From positions 38,673 through 102,672 of the forward strand of contig CAKQXD010000008.1 in assembly GCA_934281605.1 (NCBI GenBank): a stretch of 64,000 bases of DNA. Reading direction: 5' to 3'. This document shows positions 35,639 through 43,772 of the stretch, piece by piece. The DNA comes from an uncultured Clostridia bacterium (GTDB lineage: Bacteria; Bacillota; Clostridia; Peptostreptococcales; Anaerovoracaceae). The notes beneath the pieces were generated by a model. The model was given only the letters and a program-made list of their open reading frames with translations. It searched no databases and had not been told where the DNA came from. A program made the position numbers and the translations under genes. Numbering within the stretch: position 1 is the first letter of the stretch; each line of letters opens with the position of its first letter.

Positions 35639-35681
35639 GTCGGCGTACCTCCTTATTCGTTCTGCAATAAGAGTACCAGAG

Positions 35682-35721
35682 AAAAAAAGCCGCTGCCATG
35701 GATTTCCCTTACGACAGCGAC
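35682..35721 (-). terminator. Terminator after the sensor kinase gene, or attenuator of bceA
   Basis: On the minus strand GTCGCTG pairs with CAGCGGC (plus 35715-35721 and 35689-35695), followed by seven T. It lies between the BceR box and bceA, so it either ends the bceRS transcript or attenuates transcripts that start near the box. Confidence 0.7.
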
Positions 35722-35728
35722 CCCTAAC

Positions 35729-35744
35729 CTTACAGTTTTGTAAG
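35729..35744 (-). promoter_or_regulatory. BceR-type response-regulator box
   Basis: CTTACA-GTTT-TGTAAG is a perfect 16-base palindrome matching the TNACA-N4-TGTAA consensus described for BceR-like regulators. It lies upstream of the transporter genes and next to the genes for a BceR/BceS pair, so it is very probably their target. Confidence 0.75.
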
Positions 35745-35814
35745 ATAGCTCCTTCTTTTCTGCAAAGCGCGCTCCGCGCGTTCCGGTGCAGGCGTCGGAT
35801 GGGACCCGACCCCA

Positions 35815-36822
35815 TCACTCCGCCAGCAGCGTGCGTGTTTCAAAATCGATCGTCACCCGGGTGCCTTTGCCCGGCTGCGATGCGATAGAGATGGTGTGGG
35901 ACAGCCTGCGTGAAATCTCCTTGCACAGATACAGACCGATTCCGGTAGACTTCTTGTCGATGCGGCCGTTGTAGCCGGTGAATCCCCGTTCACCCAGCCG
36001 TGGGATGTCCGCCGGATCGATGCCGATACCCGTGTCCTCAATGACCAGTGACGCCGGATCTTCCTGATAGATATGGATGGAACCGGTGCGGGTGTACTTG
36101 AGGGAATTGGACAGGATCTGCTCGATCATGAACTGGGCCCATTTCTCATCGGTGAGGACGGTGGCCGTCATGGGATCCATCTCCAGAGAGATCTTCTTGG
36201 CGATGAACATGGGAGCATATTTGCGGACTGCCGGTTTCACGATGTCTTCTAATGGCAGCCTGCGGATCACGTAGTCCGTCGAATTGGACTTGAGCCGTGC
36301 ATAGGAAAGAACCATTTCTACATACTGCTCGATCTTAAACAGCTCCAGATTCAGAGGCGAATTTTTTTCTTCTTTCGCCAGCAGCAGGCGCATGGCCTGG
36401 ATGGGGACTTTGATCTGGTGGACCCACATGGCGTAGTAGTCCTGCAGGAAGTTTTTCGATTCCGCTGTTTCCGTCAGGATGCGGTTCTGCTCCGTGTGGA
36501 GGAGTTCAAGCAGCTGCTGGTAATCCTGCTCCAGCGGCGTGCGGGCCGGGGGCAGGGTTTCCAGGCTGACGGTGATGGTCTGCATCGCCTCCTGCAGTTT
36601 GCGCCTGGTCTGACAGAACCGGGAAAAGTCGATACCGACGGCGATGCTCCCGATGATGAAACAGATGCTCCCGGCGAAAAGCAGGCAGTCTGTACTGATA
36701 TGATAGAGGTAGAAGATCCCTGCGCAGATCAGGAAAAACAGCAGCAGGATCAGGATGATACCCTTTTTCTGCCGCAGGTAGGCCATGAAGTTTTTTCGGT
36801 AAAAATGGTGTTTCGTGTTCAT
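35815..36822 (-). CDS. BceS-type intramembrane-sensing histidine kinase
   Basis: A 335-residue sensor with two adjacent N-terminal membrane segments and almost no extracellular loop, as in BceS. The phosphorylated His lies in WVHQIKVPI near residue 134; the N box (EQILSNSLKYT) and G boxes (VIEDTGIGID, STGIGLYLCKEI) are present. Such kinases sense flux through the partner BceAB transporter instead of the antibiotic itself. Start and stop overlap with the regulator gene (ATGA). Confidence 0.93.
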   Translation of the reverse strand: MNTKHHFYRKNFMAYLRQKKGIILILLLFFLICAGIFYLYHISTDCLLFAGSICFIIGSIAVGIDFSRFCQTRRKLQEAMQTITVSLETLPPARTPLEQDYQQLLELLHTEQNRILTETAESKNFLQDYYAMWVHQIKVPIQAMRLLLAKEEKNSPLNLELFKIEQYVEMVLSYARLKSNSTDYVIRRLPLEDIVKPAVRKYAPMFIAKKISLEMDPMTATVLTDEKWAQFMIEQILSNSLKYTRTGSIHIYQEDPASLVIEDTGIGIDPADIPRLGERGFTGYNGRIDKKSTGIGLYLCKEISRRLSHTISIASQPGKGTRVTIDFETRTLLAE

Positions 36823-37496
36823 GGGATCATGTACCCGATTCCTTTCTTGGTTTTGATGAGATCCGTGATCCCGATGGAGGCCAGCGTCTTGCGGAGGCGG
36901 GCGATATTGACGGATAATGTATTCTCGTCAACGAAGCAGTCCGTTTCCCACAGCTGGCTCATCATGGCGTCGCGGCTGACCACTTCGCCTGCGTGCTCCA
37001 GCAGGATGGCCAGGATCTTGTTTTCGTTCTTAGAGAGCTCAGCCCGCTTGCCCTCGTAGTCCACTGTGCAGGCGGTGGTGTTGAGGAGGATGCCGCCGTG
37101 CTCCAGTGCTCCCGTCTCCTGCTGGGCGTTGAAGTCGTAGGAGCGGCGCAGCAGGGCCTGGATCTTGGTAAGGAGCACCTGCATTTCAAAGGGCTTGGCG
37201 ACGAAATCGTCTCCGCCCATGTTGATGGCCATGATGACGTTCATGTCGTCCCCTGCGGAGGAAATGAACATGATGGGCGTCTTGGAGATCTTGCGGATCT
37301 CGCTGCACCAGTGATAGCCGTTATAAAACGGCAGGGAAATATCCAGCAGGGTCAGGTGAGGATCGCAGGCCAGAAATTCCTCCGTCACGTGCTGAAAGTC
37401 GCTGCAGATATGCGGTTCAAAGCCCCAGCGGGTCAGTCCCTCTGCGATGGCTGTTGCGATGACGTCATCGTCTTCCACCAGAAAGATCCGGTACAT
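36819..37496 (-). CDS. BceR-type response regulator (OmpR family)
   Basis: A 225-residue regulator with a receiver domain (acidic EDDD at the start, phosphorylated Asp in LLDISLPFYNG, Lys in FVAKPFE) and a C-terminal winged helix (LSVNIARLRKTLASIG, IKTKKGIGYMI). It is expected to bind the palindrome at 35729-35744 and switch on the transporter genes. AAAGGAGAAG precedes the ATG. Confidence 0.94.
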   Translation of the reverse strand: MYRIFLVEDDDVIATAIAEGLTRWGFEPHICSDFQHVTEEFLACDPHLTLLDISLPFYNGYHWCSEIRKISKTPIMFISSAGDDMNVIMAINMGGDDFVAKPFEMQVLLTKIQALLRRSYDFNAQQETGALEHGGILLNTTACTVDYEGKRAELSKNENKILAILLEHAGEVVSRDAMMSQLWETDCFVDENTLSVNIARLRKTLASIGITDLIKTKKGIGYMIP

Positions 37497-37525
37497 AGGC
37501 TTCTCCTTTCGTCTGTTATTATTAT

Positions 37526-37551
37526 GAAAAAGGCTGCGAGAAACCGCAGCC
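37526..37551 (-). terminator. Terminator of the M20 peptidase gene
   Basis: GGCTGCG (37532-37538) pairs with CGCAGCC (37545-37551). On the minus strand a run of T follows. Confidence 0.8.
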
Positions 37552-37557
37552 CTAGCG

Positions 37558-38739
37558 TTATCGTGTTAAAAGCGCCTGATACAGGGCAAAGCCCGAAAGC
37601 AGCAGGTCTTCTTCAAAATCAAAGTTGGTGCTGTGAAGGGGGATGCCCGTTCCCGTTCCCAGGACGAAGAATACTGCCGGAGCATACTGACCGTAGAAGG
37701 AAAAATCCTCGGAGATCATCAGGGGCAGAGGCATTTCCTCGTAGCCACCGTCAAGCTGCTGCAGCACCGGGCGGATCTCCTCATACAGTTCCTTGTCGTT
37801 GACTACCGGCGGGTAGCCGTCGCTGTGGGAAAATCCCGTAGTGCAGTGGTATTCTGCTTCGATTTTCTCCAGATTTTTCGTCAGGATGCCGATGATCTTC
37901 TGGAAGTGATCCTCGTCGTATGCCCGGACGGTTCCCAGCAGGTGGGAGTAGTCGGAGACGATGTTGCGGGCGTAGCCGCTCTCCATCTTGCCGAAGTGGA
38001 TCAGAGTCCGTTCTTCCGGGACGTCGCACGGCGCGTAGGTCAGATCGCCCACCCCATCGGTGAAGCGGTGGATGGCGCCGAACATCTTAGAGTGATCGGC
38101 ATACGTCCGCTTGACATAATCTGCGGTGATGTAAAGGGCGTCCAGTCCTTCATAAGGCGCCGTTCCATGAGCCGCCTTGCCGTTGATATCGACGTTGATC
38201 TCGGCGGATTTGGGCATGAAAGCTCCCGGACGGGAGGAAATCACGCCTTTCGGCAGGAACGGCCACAGATGGATGCCGAACACTTGGCTGACATTGTATT
38301 TGGTGAAGATCCCGCTCTTGCAGATCTCTTCCGCGCCGCCCAGGGTTTCCTCGGCAGGCTGGAAGATGAGCAGGACATTGTGATCAAGTTCTTTGATCGT
38401 GTCGATGTATTCCCCGAAGGTGAGCACCATGGCCATGTGGCCGTCGTGACCGCAGGCGTGCATCCTGCCGGAATGGGTGGACACGTAGTCACATGGATTG
38501 ACTTCCGTTACAGGCAGTCCGTCCATGTCGGATCGGAAGGCGTAGGTATCTGCCGCGCTCCGGTCGAACCAGGCGCAGATGCCGGAGCCGCACAGGAAGG
38601 TCAGTTCACAGTCCAGCTGCTCCAGTACGGATAAAAGATATGCTTTTGTCTCCGGCAGATCCCGGTCCAGTTCGGGGATCTGGTGGAGGTTGCGGCGGTG
38701 TGTTTTCAGTTTTTCGAGATAAAGGCTGTTGTCTGTCAT
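37558..38739 (-). CDS. M20-family amidohydrolase (M20D type)
   Basis: A 393-residue metal-dependent hydrolase. The N-terminal metal block is HACGHDGHMAM near residue 93, followed by the catalytic Glu region (QPAEETLGGAEE), the dimerization domain insert and the C-terminal His region (ISEDFSFYGQY). Relatives cleave N-acyl amino acids or indole-acetyl or hippuryl amides; the exact substrate cannot be assigned. It is monocistronic and has its own terminator. Confidence 0.9.
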   Translation of the reverse strand: MTDNSLYLEKLKTHRRNLHQIPELDRDLPETKAYLLSVLEQLDCELTFLCGSGICAWFDRSAADTYAFRSDMDGLPVTEVNPCDYVSTHSGRMHACGHDGHMAMVLTFGEYIDTIKELDHNVLLIFQPAEETLGGAEEICKSGIFTKYNVSQVFGIHLWPFLPKGVISSRPGAFMPKSAEINVDINGKAAHGTAPYEGLDALYITADYVKRTYADHSKMFGAIHRFTDGVGDLTYAPCDVPEERTLIHFGKMESGYARNIVSDYSHLLGTVRAYDEDHFQKIIGILTKNLEKIEAEYHCTTGFSHSDGYPPVVNDKELYEEIRPVLQQLDGGYEEMPLPLMISEDFSFYGQYAPAVFFVLGTGTGIPLHSTNFDFEEDLLLSGFALYQALLTR

Positions 38740-38776
38740 ATAATGAAAAGTCCTTTCGTTTCTTTGTTCTCTGCTC

Positions 38777-39982
38777 TTAGATTCCGATTTTCAGCAGCTC
38801 GATGAACTGCTTGGCCGTCCGCGGACTTCTGCCGCTCTTGCGGATAGCATAGGCTTCCGCCCTGCGGAAGAGTTCCGCCTCGTCCATGTCCACGCCGTAT
38901 TCTGCGGCCAGGGACTTGACGATAGCCAGGTATTCATCCTTATCCGGTTTCTGGAAGGTGATGGTCAGACCGAACCGTGCGGAAAGGCTCATAGTTTCCT
39001 GCAGGGTATCGTTGACGTGGAGTTCGTCTCCGGTACGTTCGCTGAAGGTTTCCTTTACCAGGTGACGGCGGTTGCTGGTGGCGTAGATGGCCACGTTGTC
39101 GCCGCATCCGGAGATGCTGCCTTCCAGCGTCGCTTTCAGCGCCGAGAAGTTGTCGTCGCTGCCGTTGAAGCTCAGGTCGTCGATAAAGAGGATGAATTTC
39201 AGCGGGTTGGAGGCCAGCTCTTCCATCAGCTGCGGGATTTGGTACAGCTGGTTCTTCTTCACTTCGATGAGGCGCAGTCCCTGCGGGGCCAGAGCGGCTG
39301 CCACGGCCTTGACCGTAGAGCTTTTGCCCGTTCCGGCGTCTCCGTAGAGGAGCATATTGCTGGCGCTTTCACCGTTCGTCAGAGCCTGGGTGTTTTTTAG
39401 GATGAGATTCCGCTCCCGTTCGTATCCGAAGAGCTGATCCAGGGTCTGGTGATCCGGGTGAGCCACCGGTACGATCTCGCCGTTATCGAGACGGAAGAAG
39501 TTGTATTTCGCAAAGATCCCGTAGCCGGTCTTGGTGATATTCTTTAGTTTTTCTTCGAATTCTGCCTGAAAATCCGCTTTGTGGACGGTCCACTCCGGCA
39601 GGAATCCCTTGTAATCCAGGACCTCCCGGACGTCTGCGGGCGTCAGCGCTGCGATCTCCGCCAGGAGAAGCAGCTCCTGCTGAGCGGACTGACGGATCGC
39701 CTCCGGTACGGAGCGGCCGGCCGCCGTCTCCTTTACATAAAAATTATCGTCCTGCAGAAGCAGAGTATGGATGTAGTCGGTAAGGTCGGCAGACTCTTCG
39801 TAGAGCGCCGAGACGAAGTCGCTGTAGAGTGAAATCGCGTGATCTGTCTCGCTGTCCGGCACGTACTTGTCCACGGCGTCCAGCAGGGCGTGGAGCTTCT
39901 GGAGCACATCATCGTTTTTGATGTGGGAGAAGACGGTCAGCGAATCTATTTTCCATTTTAATTCTTTGAGTTTTTTCTTCAT
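38777..39982 (-). CDS. DUF815-family AAA+ ATPase
   Basis: A 401-residue protein. The C-terminal two-thirds form an AAA+ domain with Walker A GDAGTGKSSTVKAV, Walker B FILFIDDLSF, and sensor regions near AIYATSNRRHLVKE. The N-terminal part is helical. The family (DUF815) is widespread but has no proven role. The start at 39982 follows GAGGTGAC; the in-frame GTG at 39991 overlaps that site. It lies 37 bases upstream of the M20 gene on the same strand. Confidence 0.9.
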   Translation of the reverse strand: MKKKLKELKWKIDSLTVFSHIKNDDVLQKLHALLDAVDKYVPDSETDHAISLYSDFVSALYEESADLTDYIHTLLLQDDNFYVKETAAGRSVPEAIRQSAQQELLLLAEIAALTPADVREVLDYKGFLPEWTVHKADFQAEFEEKLKNITKTGYGIFAKYNFFRLDNGEIVPVAHPDHQTLDQLFGYERERNLILKNTQALTNGESASNMLLYGDAGTGKSSTVKAVAAALAPQGLRLIEVKKNQLYQIPQLMEELASNPLKFILFIDDLSFNGSDDNFSALKATLEGSISGCGDNVAIYATSNRRHLVKETFSERTGDELHVNDTLQETMSLSARFGLTITFQKPDKDEYLAIVKSLAAEYGVDMDEAELFRRAEAYAIRKSGRSPRTAKQFIELLKIGI

Positions 39983-40029
39983 GTAAGTCACCTCTGTGCA
40001 TATTTATCCTTTCTATTATACTATAAGTC

Positions 40030-40058
40030 TTGCTTTTCCAGAAATTTTTTTTTATGAT
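40030..40058 (+). promoter_or_regulatory. Promoter of the pseudouridine synthase gene
   Basis: TTGCTT (40030-40035) and TATGAT (40053-40058) are separated by 17 bases. It is divergent from the DUF815 gene. Confidence 0.6.
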
Positions 40059-40099
40059 GGTAGAGGTATTGAGAATTTATGCGGAGAAAGGATGCAGCG

Positions 40100-40807
40100 A
40101 TGAGACTGAATAAATATATTGCGGCGGCGGGGATCTGCAGCCGGAGAAAAGCGGATGAGCTGATTGCCAACGGCAACGTCAAGGTCAACGGCGCGGTGGT
40201 GCAGCAGATGGGCGTCGATGTAGGCGAAGGCGATGTGGTGATGGTCAACGGCAAGGTACTGGATCACACGCCTAAGAAAAAGGTGTACGTGGCGGTAAAC
40301 AAGCCGCTGGGTTATATCACGTCTATGGATGATGATAAGGACCGGGCGACGGTGGCGGAACTGGTGGCGGATATTCCGGAGAGACTGTTTCCTGTGGGAC
40401 GGCTGGATTACAATACGACGGGGCTCCTGATCATGACCAACGACGGGGATCTGACCTATACTCTGACCCACCCGAAGCATGAGGTGTACAAGACGTATGT
40501 AGCTGTGGTGGCGGGCGTGCTGTCCGACAGCCGTGTGGCGAAACTGCGTAAGGGCGTGGATATCGGAGGATTCGTGACCTCTCCAGCCAAGGTGAAGGTC
40601 ATCAAGCAGCTGCCGCGGCGTGCGGTCGTGGAGATCAAGATCCGGGAAGGCAAGAACCGGCAGGTGCGCAAGATGTTCGCAGCGGTCGGCAATCGGGTGC
40701 AGGAGCTGAAGCGGACAGCTATCGGGGATATTCCTCTGGGCCGCCTCATGGAGGGACACTACCGCAAGCTGAGCCGGGAGGAGATCGAGTATTTGAAGAA
40801 TCTGTAG
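40100..40807 (+). CDS. rluB: Pseudouridine synthase, RluB/RsuA family
   Basis: A 235-residue enzyme converting a uridine in rRNA to pseudouridine. An N-terminal S4 RNA-binding domain (RLNKYIAAAGICSRRKADEL) is followed by the catalytic domain with the nucleophilic Asp in GRLDYNTTGLL and the later RQVRKMFAAVGN block. RluB modifies 23S and RsuA modifies 16S rRNA; the RQVRKM pattern favours the RluB side, but the target is inferred. The start at 40100 follows AAAGGATGCAGCG. Confidence 0.9.
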   Translation: MRLNKYIAAAGICSRRKADELIANGNVKVNGAVVQQMGVDVGEGDVVMVNGKVLDHTPKKKVYVAVNKPLGYITSMDDDKDRATVAELVADIPERLFPVGRLDYNTTGLLIMTNDGDLTYTLTHPKHEVYKTYVAVVAGVLSDSRVAKLRKGVDIGGFVTSPAKVKVIKQLPRRAVVEIKIREGKNRQVRKMFAAVGNRVQELKRTAIGDIPLGRLMEGHYRKLSREEIEYLKNL

Positions 40808-40868
40808 AGGCTGGACGCCGGGCGTACAGGAATGACTGGATGAGAGGCAAATGTTTCAAATCCCCATC

Positions 40869-40897
40869 TTGACAGAGCATATGGCCGACCTTATAAT
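40869..40897 (+). promoter_or_regulatory. Consensus promoter of ribU
   Basis: TTGACA (40869-40874) and TATAAT (40892-40897) are both perfect and separated by 17 bases. The FMN riboswitch starts 25 bases downstream. Confidence 0.92.
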
Positions 40898-40921
40898 AGG
40901 TGTGTAAAAAATATATATGAA

Positions 40922-41046
40922 GTTTCAGGGCGAGGTGAAAGTCCTCACCGGTGGTGATGCGCGAGGCGTGAAGTCCACGAGCTGAAGTGATTTGGCCGAA
41001 CAGGTGTGATTCCTGTACCGACGGTTACAGTCCGGATGGAAGAAAC
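40922..41046 (+). promoter_or_regulatory. FMN riboswitch (RFN element)
   Basis: The conserved RFN blocks are present in order: AGGGCGAGGTGAAAGTCC, CACCGGTGGTGAT, GCGAG, the GGCCGAACAGGTGTGATTCC region, and CCGACGGTTACAGTCCGGAT, closed by GTTTC/GAAAC. It binds flavin mononucleotide and should shut off ribU when FMN is plentiful. Confidence 0.96.
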
Positions 41047-41079
41047 GAGACAGAATACAGTTTTTTGTATGAGTATTTT

Positions 41080-41112
41080 CCCTGGAATGCATTTTATTCC
41101 AGGGTATTTTTT
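41080..41112 (+). terminator. FMN-riboswitch expression-platform terminator
   Basis: CCCTGGAAT (41080-41088) pairs perfectly with ATTCCAGGG (41095-41103) and is followed by TATTTTTT. The placement between aptamer and ribU indicates transcriptional control. Confidence 0.88.
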
Positions 41113-41133
41113 ATGAAGGAGAGCGAGAAGAAG

Positions 41134-41682
41134 ATGAGCGAGAACAGAAATCACAACACAGTAAGACTGGCCAAGATGGGGATGCTGGTAGCGGTATCCA
41201 TCGTACTGGTTTATTTTGTACATTTCCCGATATTTCCGGCAGTAGCGTTCCTGGAATATGATCCGGCGGACATTCCGATCCTGATGGGAACCTTCGCCTT
41301 CGGTCCTCTGGCGGGGATCCTGCTGACGGCTGTTACGGCCGTGATCCAGGGCGTGACAGTCAGCGCGGCCAGCGGCGTATACGGGATCATCATGCACATC
41401 ATTTCCACCAGCGTGCTGGTAGCTGTAGCGGGTGTGATCTATCAGAAGCATAAGACAAGAAAGACGGCTCTTATCGGACTGATCTGCGGTGTGCTGGCAA
41501 TGACCATAGTCATGATCGGCGCAAATATGATCATCACACCGCTGTTTATGGGTGTTCCGAGAGACGTGGTATGGCAGCTGATGCCGTTCATCGCAGGATT
41601 CAATGCCATCAAAGCCGGCATCAACAGCGTGGTGACTTTCCTGCTGTACAAGCGGATCTCCGGTTTCCTGCACAAGAACTAG
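41134..41682 (+). CDS. ribU: Riboflavin ECF transporter substrate-binding subunit RibU
   Basis: A 182-residue membrane protein with about five to six hydrophobic segments that captures riboflavin and works with a shared EcfT-EcfA module, which is not in this window. The family block FLEYDPADIPILMGTFAFGP is clear. The start at 41134 follows AAGGAG; an ATG at 41113 lies inside the terminator T run. The FMN riboswitch upstream confirms the assignment. Confidence 0.95.
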   Translation: MSENRNHNTVRLAKMGMLVAVSIVLVYFVHFPIFPAVAFLEYDPADIPILMGTFAFGPLAGILLTAVTAVIQGVTVSAASGVYGIIMHIISTSVLVAVAGVIYQKHKTRKTALIGLICGVLAMTIVMIGANMIITPLFMGVPRDVVWQLMPFIAGFNAIKAGINSVVTFLLYKRISGFLHKN

Positions 41683-41712
41683 ACGAATCCTAATATTGAC
41701 GAAAAAGCATGA

Positions 41713-41749
41713 GAATCGGGAATCTGCTGCAGCGTATTCCCGATTTTTG
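41713..41749 (+). terminator. ribU terminator
   Basis: AATCGGGAAT (41713-41722) pairs perfectly with ATTCCCGATT (41735-41744) followed by T residues. Confidence 0.88.
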
Positions 41750-41758
41750 TGTTATACT
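41750..41758 (+). promoter_or_regulatory. Extended -10 promoter of the tsaE cluster
   Basis: TGT-TATACT is an extended -10 box with no good -35. It ends nine bases before the tsaE ATG, so the transcript would have almost no leader. Confidence 0.55.
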
Positions 41759-41767
41759 AGATAAGTT

Positions 41768-42193
41768 ATGGAAGAGAAAATCATTACAATCAAAAACGAA
41801 GAAGAAACCAGGGCGTTTGGCGGCAGACTGGCGGAGGAAGCGAAGCCGGGCATGGTGATCGCCCTCATCGGCGATCTGGGTACCGGCAAGACTACGCTGA
41901 CCAAATCTATTGCGGCAGCCCTTGGCGTACAGGGTCATATCACAAGCCCTACATTCAATATCGTGAAGGAATACAAGACCGGCAGACTGCCCCTGTATCA
42001 CTTTGACGTGTACCGGATCACCGACCCGGACGAGATGTACGAGCTGGGTTATGAGGAATATTTTTACGGCGACGGCGTATGTATCATAGAGTGGGCAGAT
42101 CTGATCGAGGAGCTCCTTCCGGAACACACGATCCGGATCGAGATCCAGTATGGAGAAAACGAAGGAGAGAGAATCTACCGATGTACTTTTTAG
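41768..42193 (+). CDS. tsaE: tRNA t6A biosynthesis ATPase TsaE
   Basis: A 141-residue ATPase with Walker A GDLGTGKTTL and the family block HITSPTFNIVKEY followed by LYHFDVYRI. It works with TsaB and TsaD to make N6-threonylcarbamoyladenosine at position 37 of ANN-decoding tRNAs, recycling the TsaBD complex. It has no ribosome-binding site, and its transcript may be leaderless. Its stop lies inside the start of tsaB. Confidence 0.95.
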   Translation: MEEKIITIKNEEETRAFGGRLAEEAKPGMVIALIGDLGTGKTTLTKSIAAALGVQGHITSPTFNIVKEYKTGRLPLYHFDVYRITDPDEMYELGYEEYFYGDGVCIIEWADLIEELLPEHTIRIEIQYGENEGERIYRCTF

Positions 42194-42999
42194 CAATCGA
42201 AACAACGGGCGCATTCGCCTCGGTGGCGCTTCTGGAGGACGACCGGGTGCTGGAGCACATCCAGGGTCACGACCGGTTCTCCCATCTGCAGAATCTCATG
42301 CCGCAGGTGAAAGAAGTTCTAGAAAATCATAAATTGTCGATAAACGATGTCGAAACGATCGCAGTGTCGAAAGGCCCCGGATCCTTTACGGGGATCAGGA
42401 TCGGCGTATCGTCTGCGCGGGCGCTCTGTCAGGTGCTGGGGATCCCGGGAGTTCCGGTGTCCAGCCTGGAGGCGCTGGCTATGCGGGCGGCGGACCTGCA
42501 GACCGAAGACCCGCAAAGTGCGGCCGATGCATCTTCTGCAAAGGACGCTCCGGACGTTTTAGAAACGTCTGACGATAAGACCTTGCTCTGCCCGATCCTG
42601 GATGCCAGAAGGAGCCAGGTGTATGGCGGCGGTTATTTTCTGAAAAACGGGTATCCTGTAGAAATGGTCAAAGGCGGCGCATATACCGTCGAAGAGTTTC
42701 TGGCGAAGACAGAGGAATATGATCGGATATTGCTGTTAGGCGATGGTGCTGACGCTTACGGTGAAACAATCGCCGAAGCGCGTCAGGAAAGGGAAAAAAT
42801 CACTGAAATCGCACCGGAATCCATCAGATATCAGGACGCCGTGACCGTCGGCAAACTGGGCGCAAAGCTTTTACAGGAAGGTGCAGGACTTTCGTATCAG
42901 GACCTGCTCCCGGATTATATGCGTCAGGCGGAAGCAGAACGCAAGCTGGCGGAGAAACAGGCGGCAGAAGCAGCTAAGCGGGCGGCATCTAAAGAATAG
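42181..42999 (+). CDS. tsaB: tRNA t6A biosynthesis protein TsaB
   Basis: A 272-residue ASKHA-fold protein. The N-terminus MYFLAIETTGAFASVALLED and GPGSFTGIRIGVSSARAL identify TsaB, the non-catalytic partner of TsaD. A disordered acidic insert (about residues 103-130, rich in Ala, Asp and Ser) separates the two lobes, and a Lys/Ala/Glu helix extends the C-terminus. The start overlaps tsaE by 13 bases. Confidence 0.95.
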   Translation: MYFLAIETTGAFASVALLEDDRVLEHIQGHDRFSHLQNLMPQVKEVLENHKLSINDVETIAVSKGPGSFTGIRIGVSSARALCQVLGIPGVPVSSLEALAMRAADLQTEDPQSAADASSAKDAPDVLETSDDKTLLCPILDARRSQVYGGGYFLKNGYPVEMVKGGAYTVEEFLAKTEEYDRILLLGDGADAYGETIAEARQEREKITEIAPESIRYQDAVTVGKLGAKLLQEGAGLSYQDLLPDYMRQAEAERKLAEKQAAEAAKRAASKE

Positions 43000-43009
43000 G
43001 GAGAGCAAC

Positions 43010-43504
43010 ATGGCAGACGTACTCATCAGACAGGCGAATATCGACGACGTGGATGCGATCTTTGAGATCGAGCATCTGTGCTTCCCCGATCCGTGGAGCA
43101 AGGATTCCCTGCGGTATGAGCTGGGCGAAAATCCGCGGGCCTTTTACATCGTGGCGGAGCTGGACGGACAGGTGGTCGGTTATGCCGGGCTCTGGTGGAT
43201 CGAAGACGAAGGTCACATTACCAACGTGGCGGTGCGGCCGGGCTATCGCAGCCGGAAGATCGCCTCGGGGATCATCGATGTGATGATCGATTTCACCACG
43301 AAGGAAGGCATTCGGCATCACACCCTGGAAGTAAGACGCTCCAACGATCCGGCCATCGGTCTTTACGAAAAATACGGATTCGCCGTAGAAGGCGTGCGAA
43401 AGGGATATTACTTAAACAACGGCGAAGACGCCCTGATCATGTGGCGGCATGAGCCGGAAGACTGTACGGCGCCCGATGAGAACGAGGAGCCTGCTGCAGA
43501 ATAA
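43010..43504 (+). CDS. rimI: GNAT acetyltransferase RimI
   Basis: A 164-residue protein of the GNAT fold with HITNVAVRPGYRSRKIASGI (acetyl-CoA binding) and LEVRRSNDPAIGLYEKYGF, typical of RimI, which acetylates the N-terminus of S18. The last 20 residues are acidic and extra. It is part of the conserved tsaB-rimI-tsaD arrangement. The start at 43010 follows GGGAGAGCAAC. Confidence 0.92.
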   Translation: MADVLIRQANIDDVDAIFEIEHLCFPDPWSKDSLRYELGENPRAFYIVAELDGQVVGYAGLWWIEDEGHITNVAVRPGYRSRKIASGIIDVMIDFTTKEGIRHHTLEVRRSNDPAIGLYEKYGFAVEGVRKGYYLNNGEDALIMWRHEPEDCTAPDENEEPAAE

Positions 43505-43577
43505 CGAAAACGCATAAAATACTGCCTTTCTGTGAATAGTAACAGTAACTGATCAATGATTCACAGGAGGCGGAAAC

Positions 43578-43772
43578 ATGGACGATTTCAACGGAACTGA
43601 TTTTCAGGAGGGACACATGAACGTGGTATCCTCCACATGCCGCAAGTTTTCCAGAAGACATGACTTCGATGTCTTCAGCATGAGCGACTACCGATCGTGT
43701 GAAAACTGCAGACATCTCAACGGGGAAAATCAGTGTGAAAAGAACCTGGAAAAAGGACGAAGAAACTTATGA
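43578..43772 (+). CDS. Small Cys-containing protein coupled to tsaD
   Basis: A 64-residue basic protein ([20 protein letters not shown] at the start) with CRKF, then [13 protein letters not shown], a three-cysteine pattern that with the earlier Cys could bind zinc. AGGAGG precedes the ATG, and its stop overlaps the tsaD start (ATGA), which strongly supports translation. I know no family name for it. It could be a regulator or an assembly factor of the t6A enzymes, or simply a coupled peptide. Confidence 0.75.
   Translation: MDDFNGTDFQEGHMNVVSSTCRKFSRRHDFDVFSMSDYRSCENCRHLNGENQCEKNLEKGRRNL

Noticed and set aside
35639..35818. N-terminal extension of the BceA-type ATPase
   Set aside because: It would translate through the BceR box and the terminator; AAGGAGG supports 35638.
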